64,000 bases of DNA from Serinus canaria (GCF_022539315.1 NC_066343.1:39819696-39883695), one strand, 5' to 3'. Positions 37,401 to 51,400 are shown, counted from the stretch's first letter. The notes: generated by a model from the letters alone, not told the origin. Numbers and translations: made by a program.

Positions 37401-37980
37401 TTAATGGTAACTGCTTAGTTGTAACCACATACAGAGGACCAAAGTTCTACAGATTTTTGGGCATACCTTATTTATCCTTCATTTTCAGTAGGTGTATAAA
37501 CTAGAGAAAAATTTGTACCTACTTCTATTTAGAAATTACGAATCTTCTTTCCAATATTCTGTTCAATTATGGCTGATAGTGTAAGGAATGATTACATGGA
37601 GTAGACAGCTTGACAAGAAATAATCTTTCAAATTGTCGTTTTATAAAGCAGAAAATCTACAAAGCATTGATGCAGATTAGTTTATTATTTCTCCTTTGAA
37701 TTTTGGGATAGTACTTTAACAATTTTTGTTCATGACCTACTATGGTAAAACTCTTGGTCTGACTCTGCCTCACAGACCAGATTTCCTGATTTCCTTAGGG
37801 ACAAGACATTTCTCTTATGCTGCCAATTCCACAAATCTCTGTTTCTCTAGCTTCACACAGAAATGCAGTAATTTTTCATTCATCTTTTAGCTGTTGTTTG
37901 CACTCAGTAGAAGTCTTGTCACCACCACTATGGGAAGATATTTGTTTTTGAAATGTAGAAAAAACAAAGCAAAGCAAAAC

Positions 37981-38023
37981 TTGAAACATATAAAGGCTCA
38001 AATTTGAAATATATAAAGGCTCA
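37981..38023. repeat. 20-base unit duplicated with 3-base spacer
   Basis: TTGAAACATATAAAGGCTCA at 37981-38000 recurs at 38004-38023 with one change (C to T). Confidence 0.9.
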
Positions 38024-40200
38024 TCATGTGTCCCTATGTTAATATGATATACAAGTGATTTGACAAAATTCTGCATAAGGGTAGGTACTGTTCCTGTCAG
38101 GAAATGCATCCCTTTGCCTTCTAACCCCCAGCATTACTTGAGGAATGTCTAGATAAGTACTGGGTGTTTTCACCTTTCTATTTAAACTTTTGCTTTGATG
38201 AATAGATTACTCATTGATGTGTCTTTATATCCCTAGTGATTACAAAATCAGTTTAATAAATGGATAAAATTAGGAAACTTAAAGTCTTTTGATTGCCAGT
38301 AACTTGAGGAAATATCCAATCTGCCCTTGTCTTTTCTGAATAGATATTTTAATGTGACACTCTACAGTTCTGCAAGTGTTCATGAAAGAGGAGTCAAATA
38401 AAAATAAAAAATCCAGCTCTTATCCTGTGAAGGTTTGGTGATAAACTACCTTTTGTTCACCATCAATGTCTCCCAGATAGAAGACTTTACTTAGGCTGGA
38501 GGCACTTTTAATTTAACATATATTTTGGCAAAAATCAATGCGTGAGAAACTGGTGAATGGAATTCCAAATCTTGACCTTAAATAAGATTTTTCTTAATTT
38601 TCTTTGAAGGTTTGAGTCACTTGTTGCTCAATTCCAGCACTCACTTTCACAGATGTTGATCACTTTACGCTGTTGTGGTCTTGTTTGTTCAAATAAAACT
38701 GTTGGGACTCTGTTTCTAAATGTCAGTTAGCTACATAATACCCAGAACAAAATTTAAGGCTATTATTTTCAGTGCTGCCCTTTCTGAAAAGTGTGTAAAA
38801 AGACTCAAAATGGCTGCAATGCTTAAAGCAAATTATCATGTAACTGATCTGTTCACACTAGTGTGTGTCATGCTTTTGCTCAGATACCATAGTGGCAGGT
38901 GCCCTGAAATGGAAATAGACAGATGTCACTCAGGCATGACAGAGCCAGAATACAGGTGTAACAAATCATCACGGCCTTGGCCAGCAGCAGCACTGAAGTG
39001 TTGCTGTTCAGGTGAATGGTACAATTAAATATGTGGTGGGTGTGACCTGTAACAGAAGGACGTGGTGTACTAAAACTTATGGGTTTTAAGGTCTTCTAAT
39101 GTTATGTGGAGTTTGCTATACTTACCATTTCCAAGTTTAGACACTGCACTAAGGTTAGACACTTCACAAAATCATTTTACCTTTTCCTAGAATTGCATGA
39201 TACTTTGCTATGCAGTTATATTAATCAGGTTATATTTTATCATTTGTAAATACATAAAATACATAACAAAATACTTTTAAAGTTCCAATCTAAATATTAT
39301 TTATTCTGCTCATTATTTAAATTAGCTCGTATTATGCATTATACACCCTAGTGGTTCCCTACCTTTGTGAATTTTTTGCAAGAACTCATTTTTATATTTG
39401 TAGTTTTTTAGACTGCTATCTAAGAAAACTTGTTGGTGGTAGAAGTTATGGATTTGGCTGCGTCTTCTTTCTTTCTGTCTCTCCTACTTTGGGAGTTCAA
39501 GATCGGGGCAAAAGGGGATTTGGGAATATTAAGGGTAAGAGAGTTATCTGCAAGGGTAAATATTGAATATTTTCAAATTTCTGGCTTTACTTTTCTGGGT
39601 GAAGGGAGTCTGACAAGGTATCTCATACCTGCTCTGCCTTTGACTTTTTCCTTTTCTCTTATAATGTTTATATGCTATTTACATTGATTTTATGGCACAA
39701 GCACATAAAATCCAAAGCAGCTAAGGAAAAAGACAAGCATGTTTGCAGTTAAGTAGACATGACCCTAGCCAAGCAACATTACAGAGGCTGAAATAAATTT
39801 ACTGAACTTTTGTTTTTGAAGCTCGATATGTAAAGTAATGAAAATCACACATGAATAAGCGGACTTATGTTGTGGTGATGCAAACTCTTAAGAGAAGGAA
39901 CAAGTGATGCATCTGACAATGAATGTTAAGATAGAGAAAATACCCGTGGTTCTTTACTTCTTACAATTCACCAAGTCTTGTGATTCCATGTATAGACTAG
40001 GAAAATGTAATCTCCTTTTCAGATAGTAATTTACATTACTTTACAGTAAGCTTGGACACATTTCTCTGAAGGTGTCTTGTGTTCACCTAAATATCAACTA
40101 TCTAGCAAAATTTTTGATGAAAGTACTCATAAAGGTATTCTGCTGATTTTGTGCATGTATAGACATGCATGTAACTTTGTACAACTCTGAGCTTTTTCTC

Positions 40201-40300
40201 TTTTTTTTTTTTTTTTGCTGTCTTTATTAAGGGCCCATCCCCTCAATCAAAAAGGAGAGGCTTGGTTTGTTCTAAAAAGTATAAAAGCAATATTGGTAAA
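40201..40300 (-). pseudogene. possible retroposed mRNA 3' end
   Basis: On the minus strand, AATAAA (40228-40223) is followed six bases later by 16 A (40216-40201). That is the arrangement left by reverse transcription of a polyadenylated RNA. Upstream sequence on this strand (toward 40300) is not AT-only, but I cannot identify a parent gene. The signal-to-tail spacing is short for a normal cleavage site. No target-site duplication was found. It could simply be a T-run beside a chance hexamer. Confidence 0.25.
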
Positions 40301-40664
40301 ACAGGAAACTTATTCTGCTTTTTGTGGCTTTAAGAAAGCAAATAATGTTATTAGTGCCCATTGCATTGAATGAATAATCTTCCAGAGCTGATTGTCTCCA
40401 AAACTTTCCAATTAATTGTGATGCACAGGCCTAGTTTGAATAACAATGTAATTTTAATGCCATAACATAAACAACATGTTAATTTAATATTACCATAGCA
40501 AAATTGATTTTGTTCATGTTTTTAAATTGGCTTCCTTGGTAAGCTACTATGTACTGTTCTCAGCTATTGCAGTTGCAATGCAGAAATCAATCTGTCTAGT
40601 AATATGAATAAAATTTACATATCTAGATGCATTTTTACCACAATTCTATTATTCTATTTCCTAG

Positions 40665-40667
<3 letters not shown>

Positions 40668-40697
<30 letters not shown>
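40668..40697. repeat. (TG)15 dinucleotide microsatellite
   Basis: Fifteen uninterrupted TG copies. Confidence 0.97.
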
Positions 40698-40698
<1 letters not shown>

Positions 40699-41752
40699 TA
40701 CAGACTCCACCTATCTTTTTTTCATGCAGATGATTAAAGAGGGACTGGGCAATATTAGCAGTTTCAGAGGAGTCTGTCATTACTGAATTATAAGCAGATC
40801 TAATTATTCTATCACAAAAAGCTAGGAGAGCAAAATAAATGCAGCTACTGCAGACAGAAACTCTGCAACTCTAATTGCCAGAGCACACTAAGACCTTTCA
40901 AATGGTAAGTCCTTAAATAATAAATTGATATGGGAGAGAATAATGACACCCAGGTGTGAAACCTTAACCTGAGAGTAGTGATGCATACTCAATTATATAA
41001 TTGCCTCTATTACCATATTCTAGTCTAGCATGGGCTTTTGAGTCATAGCAACTGGATTGAAATGAAAGACAAAATATGTTCAAACCACAGGTGAGATTTG
41101 AAATAGAAATATATAATAAAATCCAGGTAACTAAATTGCTACTTGAGTTTTGAAAGTAGGCTAGGCATTATGTGAAAAATTATATTTAAATGCTATTCAC
41201 AGCCTGACTTATTCCCACAAAAGCAAGGGTTAAGAAAATTCACACCAGGAACAAAAAGAGCCTTTTAACAAAGGTTCTCAAAAATGCTGTAGATCATTTA
41301 ATTTCACTGTGAAAACCCTTCTTGTTCCTAGGTACATTTTTTCCCATTTTTTTCTAAAAAATATGAGCCAATGTAAAGTGAGTATATTTTCATGCATATT
41401 TTATACTTATTCTATACTTTTTTGTGTGTGTGGTGGGAAGGAACTCTTTCATTAATAGATCTCATCATGTCTCATCACTGCTATAATGTTAATTCACAAG
41501 TTGCCATTCTGAAATATATCCATCTCTGACAGTGCAGAGCAACAGAACCAGTGCTTTATTCTCATGGCATCTTCTGGAAGTAACATGTTCAGCAGAAGCA
41601 GGATCAAAGAAAGATGAAATCAGTTATAGGACCTCATGCTCACACTGTTGAGGACATTACTGTCCAGATACAGTATATTAGCAACAAAGAGAGCTGATTC
41701 TGAGTTTTTGTGGATGTAGCTACCTGCAGGTGTTTGCTGTCGTACCTCCAAA

Positions 41753-41786
41753 TGAGTTAGATGTAAAAGACCCCAGTATCACTGTC
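41753..41786 (+). repeat. left arm of a distant 34-base perfect inverted repeat
   Basis: The arm begins TGAGTTAGATG and ends TATCACTGTC. Its exact reverse complement lies at 44574-44607. The match ends abruptly on both sides, apart from a one-mismatch extension of about five bases inward. Terminal inverted repeats of a DNA transposon would look like this, but there is no matching target-site duplication next to the arms. Confidence 0.95.
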
Positions 41787-44573
41787 TATTTTCCACAAAA
41801 ACAAGTGCATGAAAATTTTGGTGAATAAGAACTTGACGTTTGGACTGGACCAGCATTTTAATGTGAGATATGTGACGGTTTTCACATTCTGCTGGAGGGT
41901 CAAAACTGCAGAAATAATGCAAGTTCCCCCACTCACCAGAAGATACCTTTTAAGATTGCTAAAAATACCTGTGAAGACTCCTGAAAAGCTGCCAGTTACT
42001 TTCAGCACTGGATCTGTATTGTAGGAACTCCAGTTGTTATTAAATACAGCTTAAGTGTGCAGCCAGGTGACCCTTGTCTTCAGAATTTTTTTATGTATTG
42101 GTTTGGTACTGTACACATCTCCCCTGTCCCCATAATGGCTGGTAAAAGCGTTTTGGGACCTAGTATCAGGATACTTTGAGCAAAGGATGTGGCAAGCCTG
42201 TCTCCATAGGCCTCCCCTCACTGAAGCAAAGGGTTTAAAAACTTTCTTTCTGCCCCTACTGGTGCTGGACCACTCCTGGTTGCAAGTTCTGCTGTTGTTA
42301 CTGGTTAGCAGGAATACTGTTTTAAGACAGATATTCTACAGGAGGGCACAGAGGGCTCAAGAACATCCCTGCACTTCACTGATCAAAGAGGGAGCTGGAG
42401 ATGTTACGGAAGACACAGAATGAATTTAGCTAGTTGTTCAGTGGACTCTGAAGGAAGCTGTAGCTGTATCCTAGAGGTCTCTCTGCTTTCTCATCTTCTG
42501 TCATATTGAGGCTCAGAGAAAACACTAGTTTCTTCTGTTACCTTAAGAATTTCTGTCTTGGCAAGGGTTCCTGCAGACAAAGGTGCTGGGGAAGAGATGA
42601 TGTTACTCTTGAAAAGATTATAGAGCATGAAAGAGCATGAATGTTCAAATACTCCTTCTTTACACGTGGCGTGGCCATGTTCTTCCTGCAAGGCATTTCT
42701 ACGTGATAGGTAAGGACTGCTTCTAGAAAGCAGACAGAGCAGATGCAAAGAGGCCATTTTGCCTCTTTGTTTGAAGTGTCCCCCTGGACTTTGTTCCCTT
42801 CCCATTGCACAGGATGTCACGAGTACGAGTAACAACTTAAACGCGTAGCCATATATTCATCCAAAATTCACATGAAGAAAACTAGGAGTGAAGTGATTCT
42901 TTATAGCTAGAACTAAGCAAAATGTACTTCCATTAATAGATACTCTGCGTAACTATCTATTGATATTTATAACTGATTCATATAAATAATAATTTAATGG
43001 CAGAGTTCTTTATTATAGAATAATAGGAGTTATGAAATATTTCTTCCGAAGGAAAGAGTAATTCTATTTATATGTCTGTTGTTAAAGATGACCATTTAAA
43101 TTGCACAAGGAAATTCTGTACTGGCTGTATGTATGTTAATACTGGTTACAGACATATAACAGATATATACAAACCCCAAAGAATTATTTAGACGAATGAC
43201 AATTTGAAGGTACTTCTTTACAGAAAAGCTGAACAATTGTAGAGTAGTGCAGTCTCTGAATTCCTCTAAAATTTTCTTTCATCTGCCCTGTGACCACACA
43301 AATTTCCCTTGCAGAAATGCTGACTATTTTGCTGTAGTCTAATGTTTGTGCAAAAAGGGCTATGATCTCATTTTAATTCCTACTTTCAGGAAACTGTAGA
43401 AATATCTAAGGAGCCTTCTTCTTGCTTTCTGACTGGTTGTTAGCATGTGACAGAACCTTTCAGTAGCTTGGGTCTTCTTTCTGTAGAGTGTTAGTAATAA
43501 TAACCATTCATGTAAAGTATTCTGAGGCTTGCAGCCAAAAAGTGCTCTGTAATTGTCTCCTGTGTTAATACTATTATCACTTATAGTTATGTCCCCCGGG
43601 GTTTAGCAATATATTATGGTTTAGGGTTTTTAATCTGTTCAGCTGAGTTCTGAATACAAAATTGCAGACCTACTCTGGAGAGTTTTTTTCCCATTTCCTG
43701 TCATTTAGATATCTATCTTTACTTCCCAGTTTCCTTGCTCAGGTTCTTGTCGTACTCCTCCTTTTGTTCCTATTATAGCTATGAAACACAGACCAAGAAA
43801 GCACCCTTCGAGTACAAGAGTGTTTAAATGTTCACTGTATTGTGGTGCAGAGTTGTCAGCACTATTTGTGTTCATATTGGCATTCCACTGTGTAAAGGAG
43901 TTGATAAATACTTTGCCTATTTCAATCCAGGCTGTATAAACTATGTAGTCAAAGTATCTAATTTTTAAGTGCCTTCTGGGTTTGGGCTAGATTTTCAGTA
44001 TAAGAAAAAATTGCTTATAAAAGATGGATGCTGTGAAAACATGTTCTGCTCTTGATTACCCTGCTAATGGGACAGTAAGAGTTCTGTATATTCAAGAGAG
44101 GAGTGTAGCCTCCAGGGTTTGATTTTTCCAAATATTAGAACTCAGGGTCATGTGCAAAATGACCTGCATAATCACACATTTAATCTGAATGCACATTTAC
44201 TGTAATTCCAAATGCAAATCAGGTTGTGTGCATGGAAATGGTCAGTTGAGTTTCAGTACCTGAGGAGCACATGAAGTCATAGTAATTGTGGGTGCAGATT
44301 AAGCATGCAATTGGGCATACATTCTTGCAAGCAGCCTTTTGCTTCAATGCTTTGAAAATGAGACCCTCTGAGCTCGTCGTTAATAGGCATCTCTTGGTTT
44401 TTTTTTTCCAATAGCACTGCCAAAATTAGCATACAATACATAGAGTTGATCTTACACTCATTATTCTGTAATTTTAACTTTATCAGAGGTGCTTTCCCAA
44501 TTCTTTGTTGGGAAGAATGGCCTTTTATGTGTGGGGCACATTTCCAAGGACAGTATCTGGATGATTAAAAATG
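41787..44573. other. 2.8-kb segment between the 34-base inverted repeats
   Basis: No transposase is apparent: the longest frames (about 114 codons on the minus strand at 42835-42491, 83 codons at 42008-41757) have no catalytic motif I recognise. The composition resembles the flanks, with a slightly GC-richer part at about 42060-42420. Confidence 0.5.
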
Positions 44574-44607
44574 GACAGTGATACTGGGGTCTTTTACATC
44601 TAACTCA
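44574..44607 (-). repeat. right arm of the distant 34-base perfect inverted repeat
   Basis: Begins GACAGTGATA and ends CATCTAACTCA. It is the exact reverse complement of 41753-41786. Confidence 0.95.
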
Positions 44608-47600
44608 ACGTATTTAGGTCTTCTATAGTTTATTTCTATGGCTATGTCTTTGTATATATTTAACTCAAACATAGTTCTTTTATGTACAAGATAACAGAAA
44701 ATGTTCCCCGTTCAATGTGACAGAAACCTAATCTGTAACAAAAGGCTGGAAACCTGCATAGAAAAACCAAGTGTATTTATTGATATGGAAATTATACAAT
44801 AGACAATTAGCAGGAAAATAATTATAAATTATGCTCTGATTTCTATTTTCAAATATTTTTTTAAACATGGAAAAAAACACCATAAATTCTTTTTACTATT
44901 CTCTATTTCTCCCCTCTGTTTTCATTATTAATTGACCATGATCTGACATAAAAAAGAAAATAATTTAAGGTGGATTGGCTGATTCTCACTCATTTTCAAA
45001 AGAATTCTCTACCCTGAGCTGTTCAAAGGATAAGAAAAAAATTTAAAAGACAAACAGTAAAACCTCATTTTAAAGGAGAAATTATTAAAAATTTCTCTTC
45101 CCCTCCCCTCCATAAAAGAACAAAGAGTATTGAATAAAAAAAAGATTTTACATAAAATGAAGACCTAGACAAGAGCCAGATCAGTGTAACTTGAACTTTG
45201 AATTATCAAACTGTTCATAAGCATCTGAAAAAATAACTGGAGATCAATAAAAGACACAGACATTTCATACATTCATGAGGAAAAAAGTTAGTCAAAGCCT
45301 TCTTGTAATATGGTAACAGGATTGTGGTATTGGAAAGATAATAATAAAATACTGAGGTAATCAATAATAAAGGCAACAATAATTTGATATGGAAATATGT
45401 AATCAACTGATTAGCTAAACTGGGAAGTACTGTTCTGATAATATATCAGTAAAATGGCTCAAATATGGGAAATAACTCTTATTCAGAGAGCATTTACCAT
45501 TGTTCACAGTTGAAAGAAAGGAGTTTTCTAAGTGTGGCATTTTAGAAAGAGGAGTTGATGCAACTGAACATGGTTAAGAGATTAGATCTTTCTGGTCCTG
45601 TCTTTTATTGTACCCCCAAAATAATAAAGACAAACAAAAAAAAATTATCAAAACCAAATACAAAACTTGAAATTATTCATTTTGACTTATTCACATATAA
45701 AGCTTAATTGAAATTGACATGTTCCACTTGGGGGAAAAAAAAAGTCAAATTGATGAGACTCCATCTTCTGATGCAGAACTGTGTCCATCCAAGGTGTTTT
45801 GACTGGTTGCTTCTTTCAGCAGAGAAACCATAAAGCCATGACTTGAAGTTCTTTTAAAAACTTTGCTGGTATCCCCTGAGGACAAATAAATAATATCTGA
45901 AAAATAATGTCTGCCTCTCAGGGTAGTGACAGCCCCTGCAGCTTGCTCTTCCTGCAGATGAATCCAAGACTGGAGATCCCACCGTGTGACCCTCCATGGG
46001 CCCAGACAGAGGTCTTCTGCCTTTCAGAGGCTGCTGGTCTGCTGTCTCCTGCTAGTATCAGCTACCTGTGCAAAGTGCAAAAAGGGAAATGCATACAGCT
46101 TAGAGAAAACTGGCTTGGGAGAAACTGTTGAATGAATGGTTTTTTTTGGAAAGGTTGGAAAAGACCGTCTTAAAGGTTTGAGAATTATACTAATCAAAGA
46201 ACCCATTTGTTGTTCAAGCGACATTATTTTCTATTGCTACTTGTGAGGAGTATTAATCTTTTAATATAAGGCTTTTTCTGTGTCCTCTGATTTGGGTGTA
46301 AAGAAAACTCACTCTGTTAGGGGATTTAGGCCTCCAGAAAATGCATGCTCCCAGATGCAGAACACAGTGAAGAAGGCCCTGTTTTCTCCTCAGCAGTTCA
46401 GAGAGGGGCTCTTCTGAATCTACACCTGCTTGGCATATATATATACACACAAACACCAAGAATATCAGGTTTCCACTGCCCACTTTGAATTATGAGGTGT
46501 AAGCAGTAAATCATCAGGAAATACTGATAAATTTTCTCTTTGGGTGAGAAGTTTATGTACAGGTATCGAATCCACATTAAAGAATACCAAGACCTGGGGT
46601 GAGGGACTGGTTTTTTAATGCTGAAGAGAAAGAAAAAGGCCAATTAAAATATATTTTTATGCTGAGAAGTAAGGGAAAGATGGCAGAAGTTATGTTTACA
46701 GAAGGTAATATGTGTGTCATTTGTTGGAAATAGTTAACAAGGACTATCAAGAGTTTTATCTCCTTACCAAAAGACTGATCCCATGTTAAATTTTTGAAAG
46801 TTATTCAAATGCACCTCATTTCAAAGAGCGGTATATGGAGCCTGTAACCTGTAAAACTCCTGAACTTCCCTTTACACATAATGAGAAAATAATTGGATAA
46901 AACTGCTGGTGAGAGCTCTGTGACAAGGTATTCCTCAGGCTAACCTGTATTGAAATGTTGTGAAGATTTGTGGTGTTTTAAGGTCATAACTTTCTCAGAA
47001 ATTGCAATGTAATTTTGATTCTGTGTGAGATAAATTTTCATGTGCTTTTCTACCATCTTAAAAACCCTTTTCAGGAATAAGCCTCTTGTAGGTTATGTTC
47101 CCTTTCTCACAACAACAGGCTGGCTTTTGAAAGTTCTGTTTTCTTATTCAGTTAGGCATTACATCATTATGTAAAATAAAAATATTTTCATTAAATGCTT
47201 GATAACCGGGGAGGAAGGGAGGAGAAATAGTTTGACAACTTCATACAGATATAGATTAAGACCAGGAAAAAAAAAAAAAAAAAAAAAAAAAGTGTCAAGA
47301 ATAGATAAGAGCAGTACAAGATGAAAGGAGTTCTCAAAGTGTCCTGTTGTCAGGAGCTAGAGCCTCCATATCCCTGGACAATCCTTTCATATCATCCCTG
47401 CAATGTGTGACTCACTTCCTCCCACAATCAGGATTTGATTTCTCATCACTTCCAGAGCCAGCACAGCATGTAATATGATACAGCTCCTACACAGAGACTG
47501 TGTTTGAACTGCTGGAGAATATAATCTTCTTTTCTACCTTACAACATCCTTAACAAGGTTCTAGAAGACAACCTTAACCCAGAGGTGATTGCTTTGCCTC

Positions 47601-47902
47601 TTCTTTTCTATGTTTTCTGTTTGGATTTTTCTTTTTTTCATTCCAGTTGTTTTTTTTACTGTTAAGTCTTTCAGATGTTTCAGGAATAAAATTAACTTGT
47701 GGGCAAATATCTTCTAGTGTCCTAAACAGGTCATAAAGTATACAGACGTTTGGTCAGATATCTGGTTAACACTTGATGTTTTCATGGTTCTGGGAAGCCA
47801 TATTTTGTCAAGATCTGGAAAACTATGATCAATATTCATATTATTTAAATGAAAAAAAAAAATTTAAAAAATCTTAAGAGTATTTTGAGTATTTTGAAAC
47901 AA
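44608..47902. other. unique AT-rich region with a 25-base A run
   Basis: Nothing was recognised apart from an uninterrupted A25 at 47267-47291, which has no nearby upstream AATAAA. A 57-codon frame starting at an ATG after a good CTTCCTGCAG acceptor shape (about 45949-45958) was considered and not called. Confidence 0.5.
47267..47291. repeat. poly-A run, 25 bases
   Basis: Twenty-five A in a row, prone to length error. Confidence 0.97.
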
Positions 47903-48420
47903 GATTTTGGTTTAAACCCAGACAAAAACTGAGCACTACAGCCACTCCCTCTCTCTTCCCTAGTGGGATGGGAAATCCATTGGAAATGTAAAAGGGAACA
48001 TATTTGGGGGTTGAGATAATGGTGGTTTAGGTAGGTAAAACAAAAGCTGTGAAGGCAAGCAACACAAAACAAGGAATTAATTCACCATTTCCCACAGGCA
48101 GGCAGGCATTCAGCCATCCCCAGGAAAGCAAGGTTCCCTCACATGTAGTATTGACTTGGGAAGTAAAATGCCATAACTCCCAGCATCACTTCTTCCTCTT
48201 TGTTCACACAGTTCTTGTGGCTAAGTATGATGCCATTATTTATGATGTTTCCCTTTGGTCTGTTGAAGTCAGCTGTGCCAGCTGTGCCTCCTTCCCACTG
48301 GTGGTGCAGTCCCAGCCCGTTTGCTGTGGTAGCAATCTGAGCAGCAGAAAAGACCTTATGCAATCGAAGCGCTGCTCAGTAGCAAATAAAACATTTCCTA
48401 TGAAAGTGCTATTTGAATGG
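47903..48420 (-). mobile_element. old solo LTR of an avian endogenous retrovirus
   Basis: Plus-strand sequence from 47903 (TTTTGGTTTAAACCCAG near 47905) through CACTCCCTC, the GGTAAAACAAAAGCTGTGAA segment (48033-48052), AACAAGGAATTAATTCACCA, GGCAGGCAGGCATTCAGCCA (48098-48117), CCCTTTGGTCTGTTGAAGTC and GCGCTGCTCAGTAGCAA follows the complement of a widespread bird ERV LTR block by block. In that family's own orientation the element is on the minus strand, with U5 at the left. The 5' (right) end is missing or too diverged past about 48420. The copy is clearly old: many substitutions, and the TATA box near 48210 is lost. Confidence 0.7.
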
Positions 48421-51400
48421 AGAAGAATTGTTCCCCAAATCAAAATTCTCTATGGAACAGTTTCCGTTTTAACAGTAAAATTTTTTTATGTGGGAAATCA
48501 CCATGATCTTTTTCCCCAAAATGTATACTATGTAACATGATCTGCTTAGTTTGGAGGGGAGCTCAATCCAAATGAAAATTAAAAAAAAGTCCTGTGATGT
48601 CCCTAAGCAGATTACAGTTACATATTTGAATTTAGAATGTCAAAATGTTCCGTTTTCATCTCAAATGCTGAAAAGAAATGTGGGTAGTTTGAATTTTTGT
48701 TATGATTCAAAACAAAGCTAAGTATTTTTATTGAGAACAAGAGAAATTACACGGCATCAGAGAAGGGCTGAACTGTAGAAAACAACAACTGTAAAGGAAC
48801 TAGGAGGCACAGTTGGTATTAATTTTTGTTGTTGGATGCATTAAAAGGCCATAATATCAGGCTGGGAAACCTGAAGAATTGTTTCAAAAATCAAAGGTGG
48901 TAATCTGGTAGTATTTTTATGAAGCATTTGACTCTCTGGGCAGGAAATATAGAACAGGAAAAAAATCCATGAGATGCAAATAAATTAAAAAGAATTTATA
49001 AAATGATTCTATAAAATCAAAGTTTTGAACAATGTCAGATGAATTTTAGCTGTAAACATTGGAACGTGATGCAAAGCCTTCAGCTCCAGAATCCTTATTT
49101 TGCAGCTGGCTGAAGACCTGGTACACCCTATGTGAGCAGTCTGACTCCACCCCCCCCGTTACACCTGTGGATAAGAAAACTATTCAAACTTGCAGTTAAT
49201 TACCCCTTCAAATAGACTGTGTTAAAGTTACAGGAAGTCCCTGTGGAATCCATGAATTACCAATCATAATATGAAAAGAATGAATCCTCAAAGACAAACA
49301 ACTTGGCATGGTAGGGCTGGTATTTTGTTAAAGGCCTTGTTGCCCCCCAGTAAGAAAGAGTCTACTGACTTCAAACAGATGGAGCCACATGAATTAAATT
49401 AGGTCACTCCTCACGTTACAGTTTCAAATTTAATGAAGTGCAGCTTGTGGTTATGTCATGTGTTCCACATTGAAATGCCCTGGTTGATGACTTCCCAAAC
49501 TCTTCAATACTCTACTACCAGTGATATTTACCGTAGCTTGACAACAGTGCTTTCCAAGCTGATGTTAATAATACACACCCAGTTTTGTAAGTCTGACCAT
49601 ATTTTCCTTCTCAATAAACAAATAGTTGTGGTGTGATTGTGGGTGGCTGAACTATCTGAGCGCCTTGTTGTGAGCAACTTTTTAGGATGAAAAAGGCAGC
49701 AATATGGTCCTGGCTTAGTTATGGGTAGTGATAATGGGTTGTTGGAAGCATCCTTTTAAAAGGTATGCACCTTTTGGAAGCTTAGGCACCTGCAAAAGCT
49801 TACTTAGACAAGAAGAATGAACAATGCTTTGTGAGAGTATACAAATTACATAACTAGTTTAAATTTTTATCCATCACCTAATAAATATAATTTCATTTTC
49901 TTCTCTAGTGCATTGGTTGGAGATGGTGTGTGTATGACACAGGAAGTTTGTTAATCAGAGTACAGCTGCTTGGGCATCATTTGTTATGAAAATTTTGGAT
50001 CTCAAATCATTGCTCAGCAAGTAAAAACTACACATAATGTGAAACTTCTGTTATTTATTTTAGTATGTTACTATTTCCAGAATGAGGCTTTCTTGAAAAC
50101 AGAGACATCAGCATGTCCATTCAGCCTGCCTTGTTTAATTTAGTTAATTTTGCTTGCAGACATAACAAACACGTTACTTATTTAGTTTATTCAGTCGTAA
50201 GTAAATATCAAAATTAGGATGCATTTCTTTTAATCCTTTGATTTAGCAATCACACATTTCAGGAAGACAAAGGCATTTCATAAAAATGGGAGTAAAGATC
50301 AGTGCTTCATCTTAGGTTAAAATATTTATTAAATCATAATTTGAAATATTTAATTGAACTCAATAATTTGTTTTTCTTTCATTTGATTTTACACAGGTGT
50401 AATATCCTCTGAAAGTGCTATTTTTCTATCTGCTGCATGCATTCTTCTGATGAGTCTTTGAAAAAACAAATCAGAAAAACCTATATGATCCAACAGTAAA
50501 TGTGGGAAACCAGATAATCTGCCTGTACAGTACCTGTCTGAGTCCTAGCTCCCAACCTGCCCCTAGAACCTGCCATAACATCTTTGGTTTTGGGACCTGT
50601 AGAAGTGTCCCTTGCAGAGGCTATTCTACCAATCTGCATGCAAAATAATTTGGTTTTCAACGTGTTGTTTCAAGACTTTAAATTTTTATTACCTTCTCAC
50701 TTCATTTTTAAAAATGTCACAGCATTTTGTTTCCTGGATGGTTTTTACAAGTCAAGCCTTCAGTGAGGTTACAGCTTTGTGAATAAAGGATCATTTACTC
50801 AGTGGTAAATGCCAAAAGATACACACAGACTTTGAAATGTTGATTTAGGGTAAATATTAGAACATTTCACTGTACTCCACTATCATCTCCTAACATCAAG
50901 TTACAAGCATAAATTTTTCAGTGCTAAAATAGATAATTTTGCTCCAAATCATCATGTGTTGCTGTGTGCAGGTTTTTCTTTTCAGGTTCCTTTGGTTTGG
51001 TTTTGTTGTCTTGAGCACAATTTTGTGGCCTTAGCTGTTCCTTTGGGTCAATGGCTTTCTGAACAAAAGTTGACAAAATGCTCATGCATCTCTAACTCCA
51101 CCATTGTCCTATTATCTCCTTTGGAATAGTAATGGGGTGATACCTTTCTGTCTCCCTTCCAGTGCACATCCTTCTATGGGTTCTGCCATTGCAGATAGGT
51201 GGTGACATACCTCCTTCATCTTCACAGGGCACCTGAAGAGATTCATCACAGAGGAGAATGAGACATCAAAAGTTCAGCTTTTGCAGAGTAACCAGCTGTT
51301 ATCGGTCCAGATAAAGGCAAAGAAATGAAAGGGTTTGAATGAGGTCTGGGAAACTTTAATACATTGTGCCTTGGCAAAGGCCTTTCTAAAGAAGTTTGTT

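Larger units (their letters stand above)
34466..41752. other. unique AT-rich region
   Basis: No gene was recognised. Small features are listed separately: a 23-base-period duplication at 37981-38023, a poly-T/AATAAA arrangement at 40201-40228, and (TG)15 at 40668-40697. Open frames here (for example 38720-39028, plus, 102 codons) have no motif I can name. Confidence 0.5.

Noticed and set aside
45907..46131. 74-codon frame whose internal ATG follows a good acceptor shape
   Set aside because: No domain and no partner exon; I could not separate it from chance.
48049..48540. 163-codon plus-strand frame
   Set aside because: It runs through an old LTR on the opposite strand and into unique sequence, with no recognisable domain.
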